Shown here: piece by piece, positions 27,381-38,585 of the stretch
How the letters are laid out: each line of letters opens with the position of its first letter
Position numbering within the stretch: the first letter of the stretch is position 1
Source: Molanna angustata
Taxonomy: Eukaryota; Arthropoda; Insecta; Trichoptera; Molannidae
Length of the DNA: 64,000 nucleotides
NCBI GenBank assembly: GCA_963576475.1
Contig: OY754987.1
Location: 6,004,536-6,068,535, forward strand
Reading direction: 5' to 3'
Notes under the pieces: generated by a model
Seen by the model: the letters and a program-made list of their open reading frames with translations, nothing else
Told to the model about the DNA's origin: nothing
Databases searched by the model: none
Translations under genes and position numbers: made by a program

Positions 27381-27696
27381 ATCATATTTTTTTTAATTAA
27401 AATTTTATAGTAAAATTTTAAAATAATGAGGACATATGGAGAGAATGCAATATAAAAAATATTATTAATTAAAGTTATAGTTGTGTGAAAATGCGAATAC
27501 AACAACAGAATATCGCTGTTTACCTTACCTACTAGCGAATATGACTTCATTCCTCTCGTTTACTTAAAAGGGCGACTGCTGCCATCGTACCTATTATTTC
27601 AATTTGAAATTGCATCATTACTACATAAATAATCATTTAAAAAAAATAATCTAGTTAGTTTGGATATTAATAAAGAAGAATATACCTTTTGTAATA
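27381..27696. other. no gene seen
   Basis: AT-rich sequence between SINE-C and the jockey LINE tail. Confidence 0.4.
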
Positions 27697-28816
27697 AATT
27701 ATTTATTTATTTAAAAATTCAACACAGACAGCATTTGCTGTGTTAGATTAATACATGTTATACAATGTGGTGAACAATAACATTACAATGAAGTTTACAA
27801 AAAAAATTGAAAATTCAACCATAGTGGAGCCCAAAACAGTTAGCCGGGAGTACAGGAAAATCTATTTGAAAGCACTATCATGCAGTATGTGTTGTTTTAA
27901 CTTTTTTTTGAAAAAATGGAGTTTTTGGCAGTGCTTAATGTCATCTGGTAGTTGATTGTACAAATTAATGCTGGTGGATAATAGTCCTTTGTTTAGTCTG
28001 TCTGTTCTATTGCTAATGTTTCTTAGGTTGTTTCTTTGTCTAGTGTCGTAGTTATGTATGTCACTAACAGTTTCCAGGAGTGTGTTGTGTTTAAGTAAGT
28101 CATGTTTGATTTTATAAATGTACATTATTTTTTCATAGTTTATAATATGTTGTATTGTGGGTTCTGATACTATTTCATATACAGTTTGTGTAGGTGTTCG
28201 CCAGTGTAGTCCGTATATAGTTTTAAGTGCCTTGGTTAGCATCCTTCCTGTAGTCCCAATCAACTGCTTTGAGCAATGTGACCAAACTACAATATAATAT
28301 GTTATATGTGGAATTATTTGCATTTTGTATATCTTTATTTTTATATCAATAGGTAGATTGCTCCTTCTCAGTGCACCGATAACTCCTGATATTTTATTAT
28401 GCAAATTATTGACGTGTGGCATCCACGACATTTTTTCGTCGATAGTTAATCCTAGGTATTTTATGTTCTGTAGTCTCTCAATTTCAACATTTTCCATATT
28501 TATTTTTATTAATATGTTTGGTTTATTTCTTTGTTTGTATACTAAATATTTACACTTTTCCTTGTTTATTGTTAATTTATTGTATTTAAGCCAGCCCATG
28601 AATTTTTTTAAATCATCATTTATGATTCTTTCGAGGTCAGTTTCACTTTTAGACTTATACAATATTGCTGTATCATCTGCAAAAACTATGTATACACCTT
28701 TTAGACCTATTTTGCTTATGTTATTTATGTAGAGCAGGTACAGCAACGGTCCTAGGATCGAGCCTTGGGGTACACTAGTTTTCATTTCGGCAGAGCAACT
28801 TATCTCTCCATTTATT
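27697..28816 (-). mobile_element. jockey-type LINE, 5'-truncated
   Basis: The minus-strand element consists of the RT second half and C-terminal region (27862-28785), a 3' UTR with the hairpin CACAGCAAATGCTGTCTGTG (reverse of 27723-27742) and a TAAATAAATAAA tail at the left edge. On its 5' side the frame stops near 28805, and a foldback MITE begins at 28834, so only the 3' third of an element survives. Confidence 0.85.
27862..28785 (-). pseudogene. jockey-clade reverse transcriptase, C-terminal 307 aa
   Basis: The open frame carries RT block 4 as SVPQGSILGPLLYLLYINN (residues 4-22), the catalytic box as FADD (residues 35-38, for the usual YADD/FADD) and the thumb region KINKEKCKY-like at about 75-82. 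Then come LGLTIDEKMSW and the jockey-type tail HNYDTRQRNNLR, ending in a NQLPDDIK-FKKKLK block. The N-terminal RT blocks, endonuclease and Gag-like ORF1 are absent. The codon before the first Met is also in frame, so that Met is not a true start. The frame is intact over 307 codons, so this copy is fairly young but cannot move by itself. Confidence 0.85.
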
Positions 28817-28833
28817 TACCTTAACTTTTTAAT

Positions 28834-29250
28834 TATGTTCTGTATATATTCTTGTAAGAAAATAATAAGCATACCCCGATTTTTGACATTTATCTTAAAT
28901 TTCTAAAAAAATATAAGGTATAGAGCAATATTTTTTTATAACTTAAAAAAGAACAAAATATCTGGAAAAATATGATATGACGTTGCATTAATGCATCTGG
29001 TTAAGTAAATAAACCAAAAAAACTTTTAATTCGTAATGGCGATGAATGGAAAAAAAATGTTTTTTAGGTTTATTTACTTAACCTGATGCATTAATGCAAC
29101 ATCACATCATATTTTTCTAGGCATTTTTGTCTTCATTAATTTAAAAAAATATATATATTGAACTACGTCTTATAGTTTATTAAAAATATAAGATAAACGT
29201 TGAAAATCGGGGTATGCCATTATTTTTCTACAAAAATTTATACAGAACAT
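28834..29250. mobile_element. foldback MITE, about 417 bp
   Basis: The left end ATGTTCTGTATA and the block GCATACCCCGATTTT (about 28869-28883) recur inverted on the right (AAAATCGGGGTATGCC at about 29203, TATACAGAACAT at 29239-29250). An inner pair, CATCTGGTTAAGTAAATAAA and its complement, brings the arms to within about 50 bp at the centre. There is no coding sequence. It sits between the jockey LINE and a LINE-A fragment. Confidence 0.7.
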
Positions 29251-29296
29251 TATCAAAAAATAAGGATATATTTTTCTTTATTAATATCTACTCAAA

Positions 29297-29524
29297 CTAG
29301 AATGAGAGGTCGGGGACGCCCAAGAAAGGGATGGCACGACCATGTGAACGAAATTTTGAAAGACGGAAATGTTAGAAGTGTGAGCAATAGACGAACATAT
29401 TCGAGACGATGCACGAATGTGGATGAGGCGAGGGATGCGTGCCAGGATAGAAAGATGTGGCGTTCGGTTCTCTCTGCCTACCCCGCAAGGGACATGGCGT
29501 GATGGTATGTATGTATGTATGTAT
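29297..29524 (+). mobile_element. LINE-A C-terminal fragment with TATG tail
   Basis: The frame reads RMRGRGRPRKGWHDHVNEIL, then GNVRSVSNRRTYSRRC, then DRKMWRSVLSAYPARDMA and stop. The terminal peptide is almost the same as in 49938-50825. After the stop comes GATGG and a GTATGTATG microsatellite, which defines the LINE-A 3' end. It is 5'-truncated to about 70 codons and uninterrupted. Confidence 0.8.
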
Positions 29525-29877
29525 CTAAATTATTTTTTTCAAAACGATTTGATTAGAAATAATGATGGTATATCAAATTGAAAAATAGGTACGTTGGCAG
29601 CAGTCCCCCCTCTTAAGAATAAAAATAAATATAAAAATCCATATAATAATAATAGTTATAGAATAAATTTGCAGCATAAACTGATATATCTGGTCGTTCC
29701 TTCACAGTTCTAGTGTAATCTTTAAATGTTTTCATCATACAAGATGACATTTTGACTATGACAATACGTCCGAACACTACAACAACTTGCGTATAACTAA
29801 AGTGTGGTAAGAATTAAGTGAGGCACGCGCCTCATTTTTTGTTTACCGAATCAAAAGACTAGTAACGTATCTCTTAT
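29525..29877. other. no gene seen
   Basis: AT-rich. No repeat match. Confidence 0.35.
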
Positions 29878-29905
29878 TACTCCTCACTAACCCGAGGGCA
29901 TATAT

Positions 29906-30680
29906 ATATTTATTTTAACCTTCTGAGCACAAGTGCACAATGGCGGGCTTATTGCCAAATGGCAATATCTTCCAACCAACCATAATCATTTGGTGAAAAA
30001 ACTATTTCATTTATGGTATGTACCAAATTTTTTAAATAATACATGCAAAGGTTATAAAGAAAATAAAACATACAAAATGAAAGAAAAAAACATATAAGCA
30101 AAAACAATAAAGAAACGGAGGGGACAGGATAGGGGGGGGACAAGAATAGGATTAGGAGACAAATTTAGGTGTTATGGGTAAGGAAATGATTCCTCAGATT
30201 TCTTTTGAAAGCGGGAAGTGTTAATGAAACTCGAAGTTGCGATGGGATGTGATTCCAAAGACGAGCTGCCTGTACGGAGAAAGAGGTGGTGAAAAAGGAA
30301 GTATTGTGTACTGGGATACTGAGCATTCTTTCAGTATTTGAACGAAGAGGCAACCTGTGTTCAGAGAGGAAGTGATGAAATTGATTTCGTAGATAAACTG
30401 GAGCATTGGAGTCGTTTAAGACCTTGTATAGAAGTGTGAGGGTATGTAGGTTCCTACGCTGCCTGATGGGCAACCACCTTAAAAGAGATCGGTATTCCGA
30501 TATGTGGTCAAATTTTTTCAATTTAAAAATATATCGAATGCATGTATTTTGTAATCGCTCCAATTTATCTAAGAGTTCCTGATTAGCGTCTAAATAACAT
30601 ACATCTGCGTAATCAAGGAAAGGGAGTAATATCGATTGGCATAACGATATTTTGACGGAAAAAGGCAAGAAATTTTATAA
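29906..30680 (-). mobile_element. LINE-D, 5'-truncated
   Basis: A minus-strand insert in element B. It consists of the RT C-terminal ORF (30165-30668), a T-rich 3' UTR and the hairpin tail TTGGTTGGAAGATATTGCC-ATTTGGCAATAAGCC, then CGCCATTGTG. The same tail ends the copies at 31528, 33462, 39275-39893 and 49500-49875. Confidence 0.8.
30165..30668 (-). pseudogene. LINE-D reverse transcriptase C-terminus, 167 aa
   Basis: This is the post-polymerase region of a jockey/CR1-type LINE. It reads QSILLPFLDYADVCY (residues 11-25), KLERLQNTCIRYIF (35-48), HISEYRSLLRWLPIRQRR (55-72), YKVLND (81-86) and AARLWNHIPSQLR (134-146) with a final FKRNLRNHFL block. These motifs are widespread in insect LINEs. 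The catalytic core is missing. The frame is undamaged over its length. Confidence 0.85.
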
Positions 30681-31527
30681 TGGGAGTTATGATTTAAGGC
30701 TATTTATTTTGAGATTGTATTCTGAAAGTTTTATCACAATGTATCTGTGTGTGTGTCCTATGTGCTGTGTGCTATGTACCTACGGTGTGTTTATTATACT
30801 TTATCGATTATAGACTAAAGTACTCATACGATTATTTTAAAATTTTGCAAATATGTATATCACTTAGACCGGACTTAGACCCATTAGATTTTGAAGTATA
30901 TCTAAATAGTGCTTCTCAATTTTTTTACCTGTCAAATATTTGAAAGTGACCCAAGCTCAGGAAACTCAATATTTGAAATTTTTATTTTTAAATTGGTAAA
31001 AAAGCACACCACTTTCATAAAATGGCATTGATGAATTAACAAGTTTTCGTAATAAAATATTTAGGTAAATCAAAAATAATTTAACAAACTCATTTAATGA
31101 AAATGCTTAATATTTTCCATACAAAATTTGAATACTTTATACATAGAGTGACTTGTTAGTGAGGAGTTTAACGTTGGCCACAACCCACTCGTTTTTATAT
31201 ATCATTGGTTGTCATCGTCCATTCTGATTATGTGACTACCCCATCTCGGCGTTCCGCATTGATAGAACTGATTACATCGGTCTCTCCATAATATAAGTCA
31301 TATAGCTCTGTGTTGTAACGACGACGACGCCAACCATCAGTATATGTAGGTATATCTCTTTGGTCTTGCATAAGACTGATAAAATCACTGTTTTTAAATT
31401 ACTTAATACCTTTCCCTCTAGGAAAAGACTAAAAATATACTAAATTGAATACAAATAGAATAAATTGACGCTGGCTCGTTTACCTGTGTAAGTCGAAAAT
31501 TATACTACGTTTTACTTAAAGTGCACT

Positions 31528-31850
31528 TTATTTATTTATTTATTTATACATCTTCTTGTACATAATATCAACAAATATAATTGTACACTGGCGGGCTTAT
31601 TGCCACTAGGCAATTTCTTCCAACCAACCAGATTACAAAGTATGACAACATTGTGTATGTACAACAGCAAATTAAAAAGAGTAAAAGAAATCAAATAAAA
31701 TACGTATAACACTTAAATACTATTAAACAAAAAAAATATAATATATAAAAAATATATACTTTTAAAAAAATATATACTTTTAAAAAAATATATACTTTTA
31801 AAAAAATATATACTTTAAAAAAAATATATACTTAATTATGATGTTGACAC
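31528..31850 (-). mobile_element. LINE-D 3' end with internal 19-bp minisatellite
   Basis: The TTTATTTATTTATTTATAC tail (plus strand), then GGCGGGCTTATTGCC-ACTAGGCAATTTCTTCC, matches the LINE-D 3' hairpin. Only the 3' UTR is present. At about 31745-31830 five units of ATATATACTTTTAAAAAA lie in tandem. Confidence 0.7.
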
Positions 31851-31928
31851 GATTGTCAGTAAATCAAATAAACATAATAATGTTGCAATATCATTAAATT
31901 AAGTTCATCGAATCTTATACCTATTTAG

Positions 31929-32110
31929 ATGGGTCGATGGCAGAGCGGTTAGCGCGCTGGGCTAGTAATCCAGTGATCGTGAGTTCGAATCCTGCCTCGA
32001 CCGATTTCGTTCACCTATAGCACAAGCATTTATTTGCTTATTTTAAGGAACGTAGGAAGATGTATATGTACTTGTTTAACAAGGACATATTCATTTTTTA
32101 TATAAAAAAA
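31929..32110 (+). mobile_element. SINE-1, full length, tRNA-Thr-derived
   Basis: The head 31929-32003 folds as tRNA: GGGTCGA acceptor, anticodon stem CTGGG/TCCAG with loop CTAGTAA (anticodon AGT), and B box GAGTTCGAATCC. The D stem is mispaired. The body, TTCACCTATAGCACAAGC, then GAACGTAGGAAGATG, then CATATTCATTTTTT, matches 57059-57228. It ends in an A-rich tail. SINE-1 is transcribed, if at all, by RNA polymerase III from the head's A and B boxes. Confidence 0.85.
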
Positions 32111-32416
32111 AAAACTTCATAATAAGAAATTGTATTAGAAAACAATCTTATATGTACTTATATGAAAAAAAACTTCTTTTTCAATTTTTTCAACGAAACA
32201 CACTTATTTTTTTAACGATTTGTGCAGATTTATCAGAAATAACTTCTAAAAAAATTACAAGGTATCTATGTTTAAATCGTAATAGAAGATAATTTGAATG
32301 TACACAGGCGACAGGGGAAATTCTAAGCAAAAATTCGAATTGGGATCGGATTTGAACGTAAGCCATCTGTATAACAGTATACAGCTACATTAATGAAGGT
32401 TCTAGAGAGTGTATTA
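32111..32416. other. no gene seen
   Basis: AT-rich sequence after the SINE. Confidence 0.4.
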
Positions 32417-32570
32417 AAAAGTGTACTACACAAGTGTACTACAAAGTGCAATACACAAGTGTACTACAAATATGCACTGCAAGATAGTACTACAAAAGTG
32501 TACAACAAAAGTGTACTGCGTAAGTGCACTGTAAAAGATTAGGTACTATAAAAGTGTACTACACAAGAGT
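32417..32570. repeat. degenerate 13-15 bp tandem repeat
   Basis: About eleven variants of AAGTGTACTACA with short linkers (ACA, AAT, GCG) follow each other. The unit itself holds GTAC and near-symmetric arms. Divergence between units is high. Confidence 0.7.
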
Positions 32571-33461
32571 TATGTGGAAACTAATGTGGATTTAGTTTAT
32601 GAGACGGTTTGGTTGATTTGGAACATTATAAAGATATTCGCTATGGTCCGTCTTCTTGTTCTTATCTGTATTAATTACTTTAGTAATCTACCCAGTCTAA
32701 TGTCAACATCGGTATATATGTAAAAGGACACAAAATTAGCTGCAGTATAATAAGAAAAAAATCCTAACTTTTCCCCTAGAACGTAGTACGTAGGGAATAT
32801 CCTGTTTTCAACGTATAACAACACCAAATTAATGCAATTATAACAACACAACAACGAAGTGCACTTTTAAATTAAACGTACTTTCTGATTGATTCTGTAA
32901 CACACCAGTCCAAGAATCATTGCGAGTACTTATTCCAAAGGTGGATACCTAATATATTTTTTCATAGCTTGGTTATGTGAATTAATGTTGATAGGTAAAC
33001 ACTATGTATATATAGTAAATTACATACATAACATTAGTCAGACATGTCACGTTTTAATATTACGATTCTGTCAATATGTGCCTCTAATGAACGCCCCCAA
33101 GGTATAACGAGTAAAACCCTGAGCACTTCCTGAATATGTTATACAAGACTTGTTCAAATTTACGCTTTCCTGGTACCTATATTGAGTCTACTTTCTTTCA
33201 CATCATTAGATACTGGTTTCGTTAATTATTTTTCTTATTAGCAAGGTTTTTCCACATTTATAGTAGGTACACCCTCACAGACAGGTCAAATGAACTAATA
33301 ATACAAGAGATGGAAAGACAGTTGGACTTCCTCCTTCCAGGATAGTCCATCCTCACAAACAGGTTAAATGGATTAATACGTTGAAGAAGAATAAGTAACG
33401 TCGGCATCGTTCTTTTTTAGTTTGTTGTACTAAAAAATCTTATTAAATCTGATATACCTAT
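32571..33461. other. no gene seen
   Basis: Mostly unique. Near 33260-33385 two imperfect copies of a CACCCTCACAGACAGGT(C/T)AAATG block occur about 85 bp apart. The text between them resembles the 3' region of RTE-like LINEs but is too short to assign. Confidence 0.35.
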
Positions 33462-33830
33462 ATTTTATTTATTTATTGAACTTTTTGTACATAATATAAA
33501 CAAATATAATGAACACTTATTGCCATTAGGCAATTTCTTCCAACCAACCAGATTACAGAGTGACAAAATTATACATGTACATCAACAAAAAATGAAAGCT
33601 ACAAAAGAACAGAGAAAATATACATAACACCAAGATAAATAAAAAAAAAAACATAGCAAAAAAGGGTATTTGGAAGGAACAAGAAGAGGAAATCGAGATC
33701 AGGTGTTTAGGGATAAATATTACGTAGCAAAGGGAAGGAAGGAAAAGGAGAGGGATCAGGTATTTTCTGAGAGATATCCCTGCTTTAGTCTTTTCTTGAA
33801 AATGGAAAGCGAGTTTGACGAAGTTATATC
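33462..33830 (-). mobile_element. LINE-D 3' fragment
   Basis: The hairpin tail (CTTATTGCC-ATTAGGCAATTTC) and AT-rich 3' UTR match 31528-31850. Further right the minus strand reads ITSSNSLSIFKKRLKQ-like text before the stop, the normal LINE-D C-terminus. The coding part is cut at 33830 by the foldback MITE. Confidence 0.65.
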
Positions 33831-34020
33831 AGGGGGGCAAGTCTGGTTCGACCAGCGAAATCAAAACCCTAGTTATTACCCATATCATGGATATAATTAT
33901 CGTATGGAGTTCTATGACAGACACATAAAGATATTGTAGAACTCCATGTAATAATTATATCCATAATATGGGTAATCATGAGGGTTTTGATTTCGCCGAT
34001 TGAACCAGACTTGCCCCCCT
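33831..34020. mobile_element. hairpin MITE with 85-bp arms
   Basis: 33831-33915 and 33936-34020 are inverted copies with roughly 8 mismatches, separated by 20 bp. Ends are AGGGGGGCAAGTCTGGTTC and its complement. There is no coding sequence. It interrupts the C-terminal codons of a LINE-D copy. Confidence 0.85.
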
Positions 34021-34113
34021 GGACTCAAATTATTTTTATATACATATAGAGTCTCATATGTATAAAGGTAGAGTATATATAGGTAGTAATTACATACATA
34101 TGTATGTTAGTAC

Positions 34114-35110
34114 TGTTATTAACTCCTCACTAACTCAAGGGGATATAGTGGGGAGTTATGATTTTGTAATTTTTAAGGTTATTTTTTTACTGCAGATTAT
34201 CAACTAGTATCATGCTGAGATTGTATTCTGAAAGTTTCATCACAATGTATCTGTGTGTGTGCTATGTGCTGTGTGCTGTGTGCTATGTAGGGCGTGTTCA
34301 TTTTACTTTATCGATCATATACTAAAGTACCTACTCATTCGATTCTATTCACATTTTGCAAATTTGTAAATCTAATTCTCACTTAGACCACATTAGATTT
34401 CGAAGGATATCTGAATAGTACTTCTCAATTTTTTTAACTGTCAAATATTTCAAAGTGACCCCAAGCTCAGGAAACTTATAATTTGAAATTTTTATTTGCA
34501 ATTGGTAAAAAGGCACACCACTTTCATAAAATGGCATTGAAGAATTATCAACTTTTCGTTATAAAATATATAAAATAAAAAAAATAATTAAACAAACTCA
34601 TTTCATGAAAATTCTGAAAATTATACAATATCTAAGGATTTTTTTATTGCAGATTATCAATTAGTATAATGCTGAGATTGTATTCTGAAAGTTCTATCAC
34701 AATGTATCTGTGTGTTTGCTATGTGCTATGTAAGGCATGTTTATTTTACTTTATCAATTATAGACTAATGTACTCATTCGATTATTTTCAAATTTAGCAA
34801 TTATGTATATCAAATACTCGCTTAGACCATATCTGAATAGTGCTTCTCAATTTTTTTAACTGCCAAAATCAGGAAACTTATAATTTGAAATTTTTATTTT
34901 CAAATTGGTACAAAGACACACCACTTACATAAAACGACATTGAAGAAATAGGTATCAAGTTTTCATAATAAAATATTTAAATAAAAAAATAAGTAAACAA
35001 ACTTATTTCATAAAATTGTTGAAAATTTTCTATACAAACTGTGCATACTTTATAGAGTGACTTGTTAGTGAGGAGTTTAGCGTTGGCCACAACCCACTCG
35101 TTTTTATATC
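34114..35110 (+). mobile_element. DNA element B with an internal duplication
   Basis: The left end is TTAACTCCTCACTAACTCAAG and the right part is AGAGTGACTTGTTAGTGAGG with GGCCACAACCCACTCG; CCTCACTAAC and GTTAGTGAGG are mutual complements. The interior from GCAGATTATCAA to the AAAATTCTG block is present twice in direct order (about 34190-34635 and 34650-35045). The second copy has lost about 40 bp. No transposase frame was seen. Confidence 0.7.
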
Positions 35111-35314
35111 TTTACACATGCGAATATTTAAAATTGATCAAGTTAATCAGATGATGATAATTTTTATAGTTCTTTATTTTATTCCCGTATTTTACTTCAA
35201 AAATATTTTATAATAGTGATTTATAATTATAAATCTACTTTGATGCGTCAATTTCGATGAAAATAATATCGAATTTGTTTCGTACGATCAATCAAAAGAT
35301 ACTTAGATTTCTAA

Positions 35315-36077
35315 TCCAACTGTCGATTTGTTCAGGAGAACTTTGTTCTCTTAACATATCGACAATGTATCAAGCCAGAATACGCGAGAATTGTATGGAG
35401 AGGTCTACTTTTTTCACGGCTTTTCCATCTTTGAAGTCAAAAAACACCAACTTAGAGGCTTCGCAGCATATATGTTCCATACACGGATTTACTCAGAATT
35501 CGGAGTAGAACATTTCGTGTGTCTGTGTGTCTGTGTGTGTGTGTGTCTGTGTGTCCGTCCCCCCCTTATAACTTTTGATCCGCTCAATTTACAGAGCCTA
35601 AAATTTCAGAATATATAAACAGTTACAGGCCTACAAAACTTTTATACTCGGAATTTTGAATTTTTGTTTCAGTCAGGGGTTATCAACTTTTGAATTTTTA
35701 TTTTATTTTTCCATATATCTCAGAAACCATACACGCTAGAACGCTGAAAATTGGAACAAACATAGACAAATACAAAATCTCAAATTAGTTTTTTCAAAAA
35801 AATTCCAGGGTTTCTCAAACATTTTTTATTAAGAAAAATATTTTTTTTATGATAAATTTATGAGTTTAACTGCCTATATTTCCAAAACTTTTACAATTAT
35901 CGAAAAAAGCCGAAACACCCCAACTAGATAATTTAATTTTCTATAAAAAATATTAACATTGTAGTAGAAGATCTCAATTTTTTTTTAACAATTTTTTTAA
36001 AAATTGAATTTAGTGACGACATCGCTTCATACATTTTGTATGGCAGTCGCCTATACACAATATGTAAGAAGACTTAA
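35315..36077 (+). mobile_element. HINE-like Helitron, copy A2, lacking its 3' end
   Basis: It matches A1 (9569-10606) from TCCAACTGTCG through the TG microsatellite to GAAGACTTAA, then ends exactly where copy A3 begins. The last 250 bp or so, including the terminal hairpin, are missing. Confidence 0.75.
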
Positions 36078-37107
36078 TCCAACTGTCGATTTGTTCAGGA
36101 GAACTTTGTTCTCTTAACATATCGACAATGTATCAAGCCAGAATACGCGAGAATTGTATGGAGAGGTCTACTTTTTTCATGGATTTTCCAACTTTGAAGT
36201 CAAAAAACACCAACTTAGAGGCTTCGCAGCATATATCTTCCATACACGGATTTACTCAGAATTCGGAGTAGAACATTTCGTGTGTCTGTGTGTCTGTGTG
36301 TGTGTCTGTGTGTCTGTGTGTGTGTGTGTCTGTGTGTCCGTCCCCCCCTTATAACTTTTGATCCGCTCAATTTACAGAGCCTAAAATTTCAGAATATATA
36401 AACAGTTACAGGCCTACAAAACTTTTATACTCGGAATTTTGAATTTTTGTTTCAGTCAGGGGTTATCAACTTTTGAATTTTTATTTTATTTTTCCATATA
36501 TCTCAGAAACCATAAACGGTAGAACGCTGAAAATTGGTACAAACATAGACAAATACAAAATCTCAAATTAGTTTTTTCAAAAAAATTCCAGGGTTTCTCA
36601 AACATTTTTTATTAAGAAAAATATTTTTTTTATGATAAATTTATGAGTTTAACTGCCTATATTTCCAAAACTTTTACAATTATCGAAAAAAGCCGAAACA
36701 CCCCAACTAGATAATTTAATTTTCTATAAAAAATATTAACATTGTAGTAGAAGATCTCGATTTTTTTTTAACAATTTTTTTAAAAATTGAATTTAGTGAC
36801 GACATCGCTTCATACATTTTGTATGGCAGTCGCCTATACACAATATGTAAGAAGACTTAATAGTTTGTTACTTCATCTCCAAACATACATACATACCATC
36901 ATGCAATTTGCATATTCTGGGTAGGAAAAAGGATCTTCTTCCATACTATCCTATCTTGACATACATACCTACATATGTTGTATAGAAAACAAAATATCTG
37001 AAAATATTCAATAATTTGTATCTATGGGTTTATAGTTTGGTACATATTCTTCAACTATACATACTATCGCTATCGACAGTTGGATCTCATGTGTTACATG
37101 CAACTAG
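36078..37107 (+). mobile_element. HINE-like Helitron, copy A3, complete
   Basis: It starts TCCAACTGTCGAT directly after the A2 fragment (flanking base A) and ends CTAG at 37104-37107 followed by T. It keeps the 5' hairpin, the TG/GTCT microsatellite, the inverted subterminal ATCGACAGTTGG and the CATGTGTTACATG stem-loop. Its closeness to A1 indicates recent activity. Confidence 0.8.
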
Positions 37108-37119
37108 TATTACGTTAAT

Positions 37120-37224
37120 ATGGATGACTTGATTACAAAATATTCGAAAATTTTGGAATATTTGAAGCAGAGAGGAATTTCAAAATTATATCAAGTATTT
37201 GAAATTAAACCTGTAGTAAAATAA
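37120..37224 (+). other. 34-codon open frame between repeats, uncertain
   Basis: The frame ATG 37120 to TAA encodes MDDLITKYSKILEYLKQRG and on. It is short, compositionally ordinary and has no domain. It is noted only because it lies in one of the few unique patches between elements. Confidence 0.1.
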
Positions 37225-37282
37225 GTAGTTTGCGAAAAGATATTATTGATTTAAAATATTATTAAGGTATAGTGGAATCGCC

Positions 37283-37478
37283 CACAGCCGTGGAACAGTT
37301 GGTAAGCCGTTTGGTTTATGTGCAGGCGTCCTGGGCTCGATCCCCAGCAAGGAAAAAAAATATTTAAAAACATTTCTCACGCTAATATTGCTTCTCTGGG
37401 CAGGAAACACTGTTTAACTGGAAGAAATTACCATATGGTAATTATCTCGCCACTGCGCAGGGTGCAAGGAAGTGTTTA
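37283..37478 (+). mobile_element. SINE-2, near full length, tRNA-derived
   Basis: The head has an A-box-like TGGAACAGTTGGTAAGCC and B-box-like GGGCTCGATCCC. The tail reads AACTGGAAGAAATTACC-ATATGGTAATTATCTCGCC, then CTGCGCAGGGTGCAAGGAAG. The hairpin part of the tail resembles the LINE-D 3' end. Copy A4 of the Helitron begins immediately after it. I did not find a clear target duplication. Confidence 0.7.
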
Positions 37479-37725
37479 TCCAACTGTCGATTCGTTCAAG
37501 AGAATTCAATTCTCTTAATGAATCGACATTATTAAGCCAAGATGCGTGTACGAAGGAAAATTTTGTATGGTGTAGTGGACTTTTTGCAAGCTAATAACAC
37601 CAATTAGAGGCCTCGCAGCATGTATGTTCCCATACATGGATTTTCTCAGAATTCGGAGTAGAACATTTTATGTGAGTTTTGTGTGTGTGTGTCTGTGTGT
37701 CAGGGTGTGTGTGTGTGTGTGTGTG

Positions 37726-37782
<57 letters not shown>

Positions 37783-38585
37783 GTGTGTGTGTGTGTATGT
37801 GTGTGTGTCTGTCTGTCCCCCCCTTATAACTTTTGATCCGCTTAATTTACAGAGCCCAAAATTTTAAAATATATAAAAAATTACAAGCCTACAAAACTTT
37901 TATACTCAGAATTGTGAATTTTTGTTTCAGTCAGGGGTTACCAGTTTTGAAATTTTGATTAATTTTTCCATATATCTCAGAAACCGTAAAAGCTAGAACG
38001 CTGAAAATTGGTATAAACATAGAAAAATACAAAATCCCAAATTAGTTTTTTTAAAAAAATTCCAGGGTTTCTCAAACATTTTTTATTAAGAAAAATATTT
38101 TTTTTATGATAAATTTATGAGTTTAACTGCCTATATTTCCAATTTTTTTTTAAATATCGAAAAAAGCCGAAACACCCCAACTAGAAAATTTAATTTTCTA
38201 TAAAAAATATAAAGATTGTATTAGCACATTGCAAATTTTATTCAACAATTTTTATAAAAATTGAATTTAGTGACGACATTGTTTCATACAATTTGTATGG
38301 AAGTAGCCTACTCACAATATCTAAGAAGACTTAATAATTTGATACTAATCTCCAAACATACATACATACCATCATGCTGTTTTCACATTCTGGGTAGGAT
38401 CAAAGGACTGACCTCCATACTATCCTATCTTGACATACATACCTAGGTACATGTGTTGTATAGAAAACCAAATATCTTAAAATATTGAATAATTTGTATT
38501 TATGGGTTTATAGTTTGGTACTTATTCTTCAACTATACATACTATCGCTATCGACAGTTGGATCTCATGTGTTACATGCAACTAG
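37479..38585 (+). mobile_element. HINE-like Helitron, copy A4, complete and more diverged
   Basis: It starts TCCAACTGTCGATTCG and ends CTAG at 38582-38585 before T. The 5' hairpin is almost perfect here (TCGTTCAAGAGAATT and its complement). The microsatellite is mostly TG, expanded to about 120 bp. The body differs from A1/A3 at many positions, which makes this an older copy or a subfamily. Confidence 0.8.

Larger units (their letters stand above)
29878..31200 (+). mobile_element. DNA element B, split by a LINE-D insertion
   Basis: The left terminal part (TTACTCCTCACTAACCCGAGG, 29878-29898) and the body from 30681 on match the uninterrupted copy at 34114. The two are separated by a minus-strand LINE-D of about 775 bp. 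The body ends with GAGTGACTTGTTAGTGAGG, the inverted counterpart of the left end, then GGCCACAACCCACTCG. No transposase was found. The class is unknown; terminal inverted repeats suggest a non-autonomous DNA transposon. Confidence 0.6.

Noticed and set aside
37120..37224. small peptide gene
   Set aside because: 34 codons in unique AT-rich DNA with no domain; expected by chance at this length.
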